Of a stretch of 7,641 nt of DNA, positions 1 through 6,260 are shown piece after piece. The notes under the pieces are model-generated. The model worked only from the letters and a program-made list of their open reading frames with translations. It ran no database searches and was not told the origin of the DNA. The position numbers and the translations under genes are program-made. This DNA is from Kordiimonadaceae bacterium (GTDB lineage Bacteria > Pseudomonadota > Alphaproteobacteria > Sphingomonadales > Emcibacteraceae): contig JABIPV010000094.1 in the NCBI GenBank assembly GCA_018699075.1, positions 1 to 7,641 on the forward strand. Reading direction: 5' to 3'. Position 1 is the first letter of the stretch. Each line of letters opens with the position of its first letter.

Positions 1-400
1 GACCAACCCAGTCGGGCAGTTCTATTTCTTGGTGCAATTCATCGAGTTCAATTTCAGCGATCATCAATCCATGATTTGCGCCTTCAAAAATATCCAGTTC
101 CCAAACCAAATCACCAATGTTATATACTTCGCGGGTTTTAACAATTGGATCATGGTTTATGGATTGAAATAAAACCTCACCTTCATCGCTGGAAATTTCA
201 TATTCCAGTTCATTTCGACCTCCTCCTTCATGAGAAGTTTTAATACTGAGAATATATCGATCATTTTTTTGACGAATGCGCACAGAATTACCGCCTTCGC
301 GGGCGATATATCCTTGTCGAATATTATGACATTGATCAGGCGTGCTACGTGGGCGATTTAAAATCAAAAACTTTCTTTCAATTTCCAAGCCCATAGCCAT
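1..400 (-). CDS. CYTH-domain protein (triphosphate tunnel metalloenzyme), 3' end cut by window start
   Basis: Reading leftward from the ATG at 398-400, the frame stays open to base 1 and gives 133 residues. It begins with the CYTH signature EIERKFL, in which E6, E8 and K10 form the ExExK metal/triphosphate motif. Further tunnel residues are visible: R41 and R43 in VRIRQ, K54 in LSIKT, E65/E67 in ELEYE, R90, the ELDIFEG strand at 101-107, and E116/E118 in AEIELD. Small bacterial CYTH proteins are about 155 aa, so roughly 20 C-terminal residues should lie outside the window. Members usually hydrolyse inorganic tripolyphosphate or other triphosphates with Mg or Mn; the substrate here cannot be read from sequence. 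It starts one base after the stop of the PLP-enzyme gene, with GGAAGG (412-417) inside that gene 11 nt upstream, so translation is probably coupled. A second ATG at 392-394 (M3) is possible but is further from that site. Confidence 0.9.
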   Translation of the reverse strand, partial: MAMGLEIERKFLILNRPRSTPDQCHNIRQGYIAREGGNSVRIRQKNDRYILSIKTSHEGGGRNELEYEISSDEGEVLFQSINHDPIVKTREVYNIGDLVWELDIFEGANHGLMIAEIELDELHQEIELPDWVG

Positions 401-401
401 T

Positions 402-1535
402 TTATAATGCGCCTTCCAAAACTTCAAATAAACGGTCAATGTCCGCTTTATCATTATATATATGCGGTGCAACCCGTATGCTATCGCCCCTAATACTAAC
501 ATAAATCTTATTTTTAGCCAATGTTGGCGCTATATGATCAGGTACACCGTCCTTGAAATCTATGCCGATCAAGTTTGGAACGCGCAAATGATCATCAATG
601 ACACTTAAGCCAATGCCCCGCGCACGCGAGGCGATATAATCGGTCAATGTTTTAATATATAAAGAGATACTCTGCACACCTAATTGATTTATTTTTTCCA
701 ATGCTTCGTTAGCGATGGCAATATTAATAAAATTGCTTTTTTCCCCCATATCGAAACGACGGGCTCCGCCCTGATATTCTTCTTTATAATCAACCAATCT
801 GGCGAAGTCTTCTGCCCCTTTACGGGTGACCCAATTTTCTTCAAGAGGTTTACCATCCTGATTGCGTGGTGCCACATACATAAATCCAAGCGAATAAGGG
901 CCGAGCAACCATTTATAGCCACCCACAATCATATAATCAGGATCAACATCTTTTACAGAAAATGGTGTAACGCCAAGTGTTTGAGTTAAATCAATCACGA
1001 GCGAGGCACCCACCTCACGTGTTTTCTTACCCACAGCGACAAGATCAATCAATGTTCCATTGGTCCAATGGGCATTTGCAGTGGCAACAATTGCCGTGTT
1101 TTCATTAATGGCTGCAAGCAATGCCTTTGTCCAGTCACCGTCAGCAGGCCAATCCACAGTATTAATGGTCGCATCGTTTTCTTTCGCCATTTCCATCCAA
1201 GGATAAACATTGGATGGAAACTGGTCAGCCATAATGACAATATTTTGTCCGGCCTTAAGTGATATATTTTTCGCTGCAATGGCTGTGCCATAAGATACCG
1301 AAGGTACAATGGCAATATCAGAAGCATCTGCATCAATCAGTTCTGCGGCAAGTTGATAATATTTAGCTGGAGGATCAAAAAAGTCACTTATTGCAATATT
1401 CCACGGATTTTTCTTATTGTGTACTGCCTTTGCGCCTAGCTCAGCCGCAGTTTTCATTAAAGGCCCCATATAAGCCGCGTTCAGATAAGTAATTCCATCG
1501 GGAATATCAAAAAGTTCTTTTTGGCATTTCATCAT
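402..1535 (-). CDS. Aminotransferase class V family PLP-dependent enzyme, substrate unknown
   Basis: A complete 377-residue fold-type I PLP enzyme. Visible cofactor residues are: the Schiff-base lysine K208 in GGYKWLLGP; D182 and Q185 in VIDLTQTLG, which contact the pyridine nitrogen and O3'; H156 in NAHWTNG, which stacks on the ring; and S81-T84 in the phosphate-binding turn SYGT. R354 in IRVAPHIYND is placed like the carboxylate-binding arginine of the family. The reactive-cysteine loop of IscS/SufS desulfurases is absent, since residues 312-352 contain no Cys. That points to the isopenicillin N epimerase/kynureninase-like branch rather than a cysteine desulfurase. The reaction and substrate cannot be assigned. 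It lies 9 bp after the DUF3137 gene and 1 bp before the CYTH gene. The start is two consecutive ATGs (1533-1535 and 1530-1532). The upstream CGGAA is weak and better spaced for the second, so the true start may be M2. Confidence 0.92.
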   Translation of the reverse strand: MMKCQKELFDIPDGITYLNAAYMGPLMKTAAELGAKAVHNKKNPWNIAISDFFDPPAKYYQLAAELIDADASDIAIVPSVSYGTAIAAKNISLKAGQNIVIMADQFPSNVYPWMEMAKENDATINTVDWPADGDWTKALLAAINENTAIVATANAHWTNGTLIDLVAVGKKTREVGASLVIDLTQTLGVTPFSVKDVDPDYMIVGGYKWLLGPYSLGFMYVAPRNQDGKPLEENWVTRKGAEDFARLVDYKEEYQGGARRFDMGEKSNFINIAIANEALEKINQLGVQSISLYIKTLTDYIASRARGIGLSVIDDHLRVPNLIGIDFKDGVPDHIAPTLAKNKIYVSIRGDSIRVAPHIYNDKADIDRLFEVLEGAL

Positions 1536-1544
1536 AAATTCCGA

Positions 1545-2468
1545 TTATATTTTTGTATCTTGTGTTAAATTGAGTTCCGTTACCATATCAAAAATCAACG
1601 CTATGTCTTTAATATTTTGTTCTATAAGTTTTGGATCGTTTAAATTAAGCGATCCGCCTTCAAAAGCATTGCCACTTCTTTTTATTGCCATGTAAATTGA
1701 ACCATCTTTAAAAGCTAACTGCAACTGTTTAACACTGGGCAGTCTTGAAAAACTTAATAACCTTTCCATAAATCTGGGAGTGAGCAAATAACGCGCTTCT
1801 ACTTGGTCTGTCGAGTGAACCTCAAACTGATCTTCAAACTCACGGTCTTCTAGTTTCACGCGTTCACCATCTTTGGACAAGTTGCTAAAGAAGTTACCTA
1901 TAACAGTATGATCTTTGGTAATCACTGTTTGACCATTAAAGTTTTTATGAAAATCAAATTGAACTAAAAACCCTTGAAAAACTGTCGTTCGTGTCGTCCT
2001 CCCCTTACTGTCCCGACTAACATTCACTAACTTCGCTTCAAGTAGTTCAAAATCAATATCATCCACTTTACCATTAATCTGGTCTTCAAGGCTTCTTTCA
2101 TCATATGACGGAATGATTGATAGTTGATCGAAATAATGCATAGCGTGACCTGGCGGACTTATAGTATAATCAAGGCCAATTTTCTTACAAAGTGCCGGCA
2201 TTAATTCACCCTTGGCTTCGCGCCTGACAGTCGCCATTCGCCGATAAAAAATTGTGGAAATAAATATAGCCCCAAACCCGGAAAACTGCACAAAGTCAGT
2301 AAACCCTTGGGCCAAAAATATAGAGAAAACAATAAAGCCGCTGGCAAAGACGACACTTAAAAAAAGTTTGAACGCCTTTTGTCTTTTTGCCTCAAGTTGA
2401 TCAAGCAGGATGGTAAAACCACTATCATCAAACGAATGAAGCGCACCGCGCATATCATTAATATTCAT
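1545..2468 (-). CDS. DUF3137-domain membrane protein
   Basis: A 307-residue protein. A short charged N-terminal helix (1-32) precedes two hydrophobic segments at about 33-52 and 57-75, followed by RRMATVRREAKGE, whose positive charge suggests the following domain is cytoplasmic. The soluble region has DUF3137 hallmarks: a FQGFLVQFDFHK strand (164-174), the LEDREFEDQFEVHSTDQVEARYLLTP block (206-230), and a C-terminal region ending near DMVTELNL. The biochemical function of DUF3137 is unknown. Genes of this family are often found beside lemA, as here, where lemA ends 12 bp upstream. The ATG at 2466-2468 has AGGA (2479-2482) 10 nt upstream, overlapping the lemA stop codon. The family call rests on motif recognition, not on a profile search. 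Confidence 0.85.
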   Translation of the reverse strand: MNINDMRGALHSFDDSGFTILLDQLEAKRQKAFKLFLSVVFASGFIVFSIFLAQGFTDFVQFSGFGAIFISTIFYRRMATVRREAKGELMPALCKKIGLDYTISPPGHAMHYFDQLSIIPSYDERSLEDQINGKVDDIDFELLEAKLVNVSRDSKGRTTRTTVFQGFLVQFDFHKNFNGQTVITKDHTVIGNFFSNLSKDGERVKLEDREFEDQFEVHSTDQVEARYLLTPRFMERLLSFSRLPSVKQLQLAFKDGSIYMAIKRSGNAFEGGSLNLNDPKLIEQNIKDIALIFDMVTELNLTQDTKI

Positions 2469-2480
2469 GACATTTTAGTC

Positions 2481-3044
2481 CTAAAGAAATTCCGACGCAT
2501 CAATAGGTTTTTTCTCAATTTCTTCCATTTCAAAATAAGGAAGTGCCGCAATACCAATCATGCCGGCGATAACACTACTGGGGAAAATTTCTACTGCATT
2601 TTTAAGGTCAGTCACCGAAGAATTATAAAAACGACGAGCTGCTGATATATGCCCTTCTACTTCTTCGAACGTTTCTTGAGCACGCACCATCGTTTCTTGT
2701 GATTTTAAATCAGGATAATTTTCCGCAACGGCAAAGAAATTCATCATAGCTGATTGGAGTTTTTTGTTCGCCTCGATATGTTGAGAGACTTCTTCTGGAT
2801 TATTTTTATCATAATCACTTGCAGAAATTGTGCGCATTTGAGTTACTTTTGTAAGCACTTCTTCTTCATGTTCCATAAATTTCTTAGCAATTTTAAGAAT
2901 ATTAGGAATTAGATCATGGCGTTTTTTAAGCTGTACATCAATTGACGACAAGGCTTCTAAGGCTCTATTTTTCTTTTTAATCAAACCTGCATATATCATA
3001 TAAATGACAAATGCGATTACCCCTATAACAATAAGAAATTCCAC
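2481..3044 (-). CDS. lemA: LemA family protein, GTG start
   Basis: A complete 187-residue LemA protein. One N-terminal membrane helix (about 2-20) is followed by KKKNR and a long helical bundle. Family motifs appear in order: SSIDVQLKKRHDLIPNIL (33-50), a helix with HEEEVL at 59-64 and R71, AVAENYPDLK (105-114), and EVEGHISAARRFYN (128-141). These are followed by the FP...YFE end at 154-172. LemA proteins are single-helix membrane proteins with an extracytoplasmic or peripheral coiled-coil domain. Their molecular role is not settled; the name comes from an epitope, not a function. The initiation codon is GTG (bases 3042-3044), preceded by a strong AAAGGA at 3052-3057 with 7-nt spacing. The ATG at 3049-3051 is in another frame, so GTG is the only good choice. 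It is 29 bp after the AsmA-like gene and 12 bp before the DUF3137 gene. Confidence 0.95.
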   Translation of the reverse strand: MEFLIVIGVIAFVIYMIYAGLIKKKNRALEALSSIDVQLKKRHDLIPNILKIAKKFMEHEEEVLTKVTQMRTISASDYDKNNPEEVSQHIEANKKLQSAMMNFFAVAENYPDLKSQETMVRAQETFEEVEGHISAARRFYNSSVTDLKNAVEIFPSSVIAGMIGIAALPYFEMEEIEKKPIDASEFL

Positions 3045-3051
3045 AACACAT

Positions 3052-3057
3052 TCCTTT
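3052..3057 (-). promoter_or_regulatory. Ribosome binding site fixing the lemA GTG start
   Basis: On the minus strand AAAGGA lies 7 nt before the GTG at 3042-3044. The nearby ATG at 3049-3051 is in the wrong frame and directly abuts the site, so it cannot be the lemA start. Confidence 0.75.
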
Positions 3058-3073
3058 CGTATTTATAAATAAA

Positions 3074-3832
3074 TTAAAGTGGCGGTATCAATCCTTTTAA
3101 TTTTTGACCGACTTGATCAACCACTTTTTCTTCTAAGTTCTTTACTACATTACCGGCTGCGTCTTCAGCTTTACCTGCTAAATCTCCAAGAACTTCATCT
3201 TGAGCAACTTTGCTGACACTTGCATTTACCACACCAAAAATTTGTTTAAGCACATCCGTAGCAATTGCACCGTTTTCTTTTTTACCGATATCAGTTATAT
3301 GAAGGTCCGGCAATGTTACGCCTGCTCCCCGACCGCCAAGCAAATCACTGGCAATTTTCACTCTGGTGTCATTAATATAAACATGGTCGATAATATATTT
3401 AAGTTCTTCGTCGCTGCTTTCCAGCCCTAAACTTTCAACAAATTTTTCCACATTTTCTTGAATACGGCCAATATTATTCCCTTTTGTACCAATTTCATAA
3501 ATCATGTCTGGGGCATCTAGTCGTATTTCGTTAATATGAATCACATCTGACGTTAAACTTTGTACATCTAGCTTTAAGTCCATATTTGCGATCTTAAAAG
3601 CATGCTCAGATTTAAATCCTTCTGGATTATGGATCACTAAATTATTCAAAGACGCTGTGCCGTTAGGGGCATCTAAATCAACACTCGCTAACTCTACATC
3701 AGCACCAATCATAGGCGGAGTATACACCACAACCGCGTCTTTGATCATGCCACCGGCATTTGAAGATAAGTAAAATAAGGCCCCTGCGCCAATAGCAACG
3801 ATAACAATAATTCCGATTAATAATTTTTTCAT
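3074..3832 (-). CDS. AsmA/DUF748-like membrane-anchored protein
   Basis: A 252-residue protein with the start chosen at ATG 3830-3832. It begins with MKK and one hydrophobic helix (4-21). The rest is periplasmic by inference: strand-rich segments such as GADVELASVDLDAP (43-56) and the ASLNNLVIHNPEGF block (60-73). A VIHINEIRLDAPDMIYEI strand pair follows at 97-114, then a C-terminal amphipathic helical tail at about 190-247. The NP-x-GF and I-x-L-x-x-P-x-x-x-YE patterns resemble short AsmA/DUF748-type repeats of envelope lipid-handling proteins. The protein is far shorter than classical AsmA (about 600 aa), so the relationship is at domain level only. It is the first gene of a probable five-gene operon, 29 bp ahead of lemA. 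The frame is open further upstream to a GTG at 3922, but that extension would put 30 hydrophilic residues before the membrane helix and lacks a ribosome site. I cannot assign a function. Confidence 0.8.
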   Translation of the reverse strand: MKKLLIGIIVIVAIGAGALFYLSSNAGGMIKDAVVVYTPPMIGADVELASVDLDAPNGTASLNNLVIHNPEGFKSEHAFKIANMDLKLDVQSLTSDVIHINEIRLDAPDMIYEIGTKGNNIGRIQENVEKFVESLGLESSDEELKYIIDHVYINDTRVKIASDLLGGRGAGVTLPDLHITDIGKKENGAIATDVLKQIFGVVNASVSKVAQDEVLGDLAGKAEDAAGNVVKNLEEKVVDQVGQKLKGLIPPL

Positions 3833-3971
3833 AGAATATCTCCAAAAACAGTTAAATTCAGTTTCTCTGATTAATCCATCAATTGCAACTATTATTGACT
3901 TGACCTTTAGCTTATTAAGCACAACAATCTGAACAACTTGAATATATTAGCCAATAAAAGGAAATTGGAAT
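3833..3971. promoter_or_regulatory. Divergent intergenic region between the left operon and the AI-2E-type gene
   Basis: These 139 bp separate two divergently transcribed units and must carry a promoter for each. On the plus strand a tandem TTGACTTGAC at 3895-3904 offers a -35 (TTGACC, 3900-3905), with a fair -10 AACAAT at 3923-3928 after a 17-bp spacer. Between them lies a perfect 5-bp inverted repeat, GCTTA-T-TAAGC (3910-3920), that could be an operator. AAGGA at 3958-3962 is the transporter ribosome site. On the minus strand I see only weak candidates, for example AATAAT complementary to 3889-3894 without a good -35. The promoter boxes are guesses by eye. Confidence 0.45.
3839..3843 (-). 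promoter_or_regulatory. Ribosome binding site deciding the AsmA-like start
   Basis: GGAGA on the minus strand, with GGAG 7 nt before ATG 3830-3832. It supports that ATG over the longer frame opening at GTG 3920-3922. Confidence 0.7.
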
Positions 3972-5021
3972 ATGGGTGTATTATCATATGCGGGTGGATT
4001 AGGGATTATAACCCTGACCTTTTATATATTGGTTGTCGGCCGTGACTTAATTGTACCATTTTTAGTCAGTGTCGTTATCTGGTATTTGATAAACACATTA
4101 GCGGATTATTATAAAAAAATAAAAATAAACGCATATTCTTTACCAAAATCTGTTTGCTTCATAGCGGCTCTTCTTACAATGGTGACGGCACTTTATCTTT
4201 TGGTTGATATGATTGGTAACAATATTTCTAATGTCAAAGCTGCGGCTCCGATATATCAAGAAAACTTACTTAAATTATCAGATAGGGTCTATACTCTCCT
4301 CGGTATTGAAAACCAACCTAATCTAACCCAGCTTATCAGCCAAATTGACCTAAGACCCTTTATTAGCAACATCGCAGGTACCCTCGCCGGAATTGCTGGA
4401 AACGCAGGCCTTATTTTAATCTATGTCCTGTTTTTATTCCTTGAACAAACCAGTTTTAATACCAAATTACAGGCTTTACTTAATGGATCAAAACATTCAG
4501 GCACTGTTGAGGAAATAATTGAAACCATTTCAAAAAAAATTGAAACCTATGTCGCGATCAAAACATTTGTAAGTATGCTAACTGGCGGAGCTTGTTATAT
4601 TGTTTTAATCTTAAATGACGTCGATTACGCTAGTTTTTGGGCATTTATTATCTTTTTACTTAATTATATTCCTACAGTAGGCTCTATGCTTGCTGTACTT
4701 TTCCCCGCTTTATTAAGCTTAGTGCAATTTCCCACATTCACGCCTTTTGTCATTATCATCACCAGCTTAGGCTGCATTCAAGTTCTTATTGGCAATATAC
4801 TTGAGCCCAGGTTACTAGGTAATTCACTAAACCTTAGCCCACTTGTGGTGATGCTATCACTGGCGCTTTGGGGGAGCATTTGGGGAATTGCGGGAATGTT
4901 CTTGAGCGTTCCTTTTACTGTAATACTTATGATTATCTTTTCCGAGTTCCCTAAAACCAGATCAATTGCCATTATTCTTTCGCAAAATGGAAAAATTAAC
5001 ACACCTGAACAATCAGAATAA
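3972..5021 (+). CDS. AI-2E family transporter (PF01594-type, multi-pass inner-membrane protein)
   Basis: A complete 349-residue polytopic membrane protein; typical family members are 340-370 aa. Hydrophobic segments are seen near 8-22, 26-41, 61-81, 144-158, 198-214, 219-251, 256-275, 288-300 and 303-324. A soluble helical stretch at about 82-130 follows the third segment, as usual in the family. Diagnostic motifs are LLNYIPTVGS (229-238), GNILEPRLLGNSLNLSP (274-290) and LALWGSIWGIAGMFLSVPF (297-315). The family name comes from E. coli TqsA, an autoinducer-2 exporter. Other members move ions or small solutes, so the substrate is not implied. The gene stands alone on the plus strand, with AAGGA at 3958-3962 placed 9 nt before ATG. 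It diverges from the AsmA-like operon and converges with the leucine-degradation operon. Its stop codon lies inside a hairpin. Confidence 0.93.
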   Translation: MGVLSYAGGLGIITLTFYILVVGRDLIVPFLVSVVIWYLINTLADYYKKIKINAYSLPKSVCFIAALLTMVTALYLLVDMIGNNISNVKAAAPIYQENLLKLSDRVYTLLGIENQPNLTQLISQIDLRPFISNIAGTLAGIAGNAGLILIYVLFLFLEQTSFNTKLQALLNGSKHSGTVEEIIETISKKIETYVAIKTFVSMLTGGACYIVLILNDVDYASFWAFIIFLLNYIPTVGSMLAVLFPALLSLVQFPTFTPFVIIITSLGCIQVLIGNILEPRLLGNSLNLSPLVVMLSLALWGSIWGIAGMFLSVPFTVILMIIFSEFPKTRSIAIILSQNGKINTPEQSE

Positions 5022-5050
5022 AAGAAAGTTCAATTATATTTTTATTCTGA
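5013..5050. terminator. Hairpin between convergent genes, possible terminator
   Basis: A perfect 11-bp inverted repeat, TCAGAATAAAA (5013-5023) and TTTTATTCTGA (5040-5050), with a 16-nt loop. It includes the transporter stop codon (5019-5021). The stem is AT-rich (3 G-C pairs), and neither strand has a clean U-run directly after it, so it is not a textbook intrinsic terminator. Its position between convergent genes suggests a role in transcript ending or 3' end protection for either side. Confidence 0.45.
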
Positions 5051-5081
5051 CCAAAACAGCACTTATTAAATTATATTAAGA

Positions 5082-6248
5082 CTAACCCGTTTCACTAAAC
5101 AGTTCCCTGCCAATTAGCATACGACGAATTTCACTGGTTCCTGCGCCGATTTCATATAGCTTCGCATCCCGAAGAAGTCGTCCTGTAGAAAATTCATTAA
5201 TATAACCATTGCCGCCTAAACATTGGATGGCTTCAAGCGCCATTTGCGTTGCTTTTTCTGCGGAATATAAAATACAGCCTGCTGAGTCTTTTCGGGTGGT
5301 TTCCCCTCTATCGCAAGCAGTGGCCACGGCATATACATAACTTCTACAAGCATTAAGCTCTGTATACATATCGGCTACTTTCCCCTGAATGAATTGAAAC
5401 TCACCAATAGAACTGCCAAATTGCTTACGGTCATGGATATAAGGTAGCACGACATCTAAACAGGCTTGCATAATGCCCAGAGGACCAGCAGATAACACAA
5501 CCCGCTCATAATCAAGTCCCGACATAAGCACGCGCACACCTGCACCTTCTTTTCCCAAAATATTTTCCGCCGGAACTTCACAGTCTTCAAAGACAAGCTC
5601 ACAAGTATTTGAGCCACGCATACCGAGTTTATCCAGTTTTTGCGCCGTCGAAAACCCCACGAAATCTTTTTCAATAATAAAGGCGGTCATACCTTTTGAA
5701 CCTGCAGTAAGGTCAGTTTTAGCATATACCACTAACACATTGGCGTCTGGCCCGTTGGTGATCCACATTTTAGTACCATTTAATATATATTTATCACCTT
5801 TTTTATCTGCCCTAAGCTTCATACTTACCACATCTGACCCTGCACCGGACTCGCTCATAGCCAAGGCACCGACATACTCGCCGGAAACTAGTTTAGGAAG
5901 ATATTTTTCTTTTTGCGCCGCATTGCCATTACGATTAATTTGATTCACACAAAGGTTTGAATGGGCGCCGTAACTTAAGCCAACACTTGCTGAGGCACGT
6001 GATATTTCTTCAACAGTTATGGCGTGGGCAAGATAACCCATATCAGATCCGCCATATTTCTCAGGAACTGTCATCCCGAGCAAGCCTAATTCGCCAAATT
6101 TTTGCCATAGATCATTTGGAAATTCATTATCATGATCAATGGCCTGCGCACGTGGTGCAATTTCATTGATTGAAAATTTGCGTACCATATCACGGAGCAT
6201 ATTAATATCATCGCCATGATTAAAATTTAAAGTTGGATAAGAAGACAT
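5082..6248 (-). CDS. ivd: Isovaleryl-CoA dehydrogenase
   Basis: A 388-residue acyl-CoA dehydrogenase of normal length. It oxidises isovaleryl-CoA to 3-methylcrotonyl-CoA with FAD, passing electrons to ETF, in leucine breakdown. The subfamily can be read from the active site. The catalytic base E248 sits in GLDYERVVL, the position peculiar to isovaleryl-CoA dehydrogenase. The position used by medium- and short-chain enzymes is Ala (A369) in LYEIGAGTSEIRR. Other landmarks are the FAD/substrate loops MSESGAGSDV (131-140) and MWITNGPDANV (161-171), LGMRGSNTCE (208-217), RKQFG (274-278) and QCLGGNGYI (342-350). The start is ATG 6246-6248, with AAGGTGA ending 5 nt upstream; a GTG at 6255-6257 in frame would lie inside that ribosome site. 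It is 5 bp after the HMG-CoA lyase stop and is the last gene of this operon, facing the transporter gene. Also called liuA in Pseudomonas. Confidence 0.95.
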   Translation of the reverse strand: MSSYPTLNFNHGDDINMLRDMVRKFSINEIAPRAQAIDHDNEFPNDLWQKFGELGLLGMTVPEKYGGSDMGYLAHAITVEEISRASASVGLSYGAHSNLCVNQINRNGNAAQKEKYLPKLVSGEYVGALAMSESGAGSDVVSMKLRADKKGDKYILNGTKMWITNGPDANVLVVYAKTDLTAGSKGMTAFIIEKDFVGFSTAQKLDKLGMRGSNTCELVFEDCEVPAENILGKEGAGVRVLMSGLDYERVVLSAGPLGIMQACLDVVLPYIHDRKQFGSSIGEFQFIQGKVADMYTELNACRSYVYAVATACDRGETTRKDSAGCILYSAEKATQMALEAIQCLGGNGYINEFSTGRLLRDAKLYEIGAGTSEIRRMLIGRELFSETG

Positions 6249-6253
6249 AAAAA

Positions 6254-6260
6254 TCACCTT
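6254..6260 (-). promoter_or_regulatory. Ribosome binding site of ivd overlapping the HMG-CoA lyase stop
   Basis: AAGGTGA on the minus strand contains the TGA stop of the lyase (6254-6256) and lies 5 nt before the ivd ATG. It fixes the ivd start and indicates translational coupling. Confidence 0.7.

Noticed and set aside
689..928. Minus-strand frames at 689-928, 1049-1336 and 5456-5674, and 4778-5002 opposite the transporter
   Set aside because: The first three are shifted-frame readings inside the PLP-enzyme and ivd genes, and the last is antisense to the transporter; none shows protein-like composition or a start signal.
684..989. Plus-strand open frame of 101 codons, and similar ones at 1068-1262, 2379-2645, 3200-3430, 5740-5943, 5957-6169, 6514-6735 and 6900-7166
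   Set aside because: All lie antisense to well-supported genes, their translations look like no family I know, and I saw no supporting ribosome sites or conserved motifs.
3833..3922. Upstream in-frame extension of the AsmA-like gene to a GTG at 3920-3922
   Set aside because: It adds 30 mostly hydrophilic residues before the membrane helix, has no ribosome site, and consumes the divergent promoter region; GGAG 7 nt before ATG 3832 is far better.
3951..3968. CCAAT...ATTGG inverted repeat with the transporter ribosome site in its loop
   Set aside because: A 5-bp AT-rich stem is too weak to claim as an RNA switch and is expected by chance in sequence of this composition.
3972..5021. Quorum-sensing system suggested by the AI-2E transporter name
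   Set aside because: No luxS, lsr or other autoinducer gene is in the window, and most members of this family are not shown to carry autoinducer-2.
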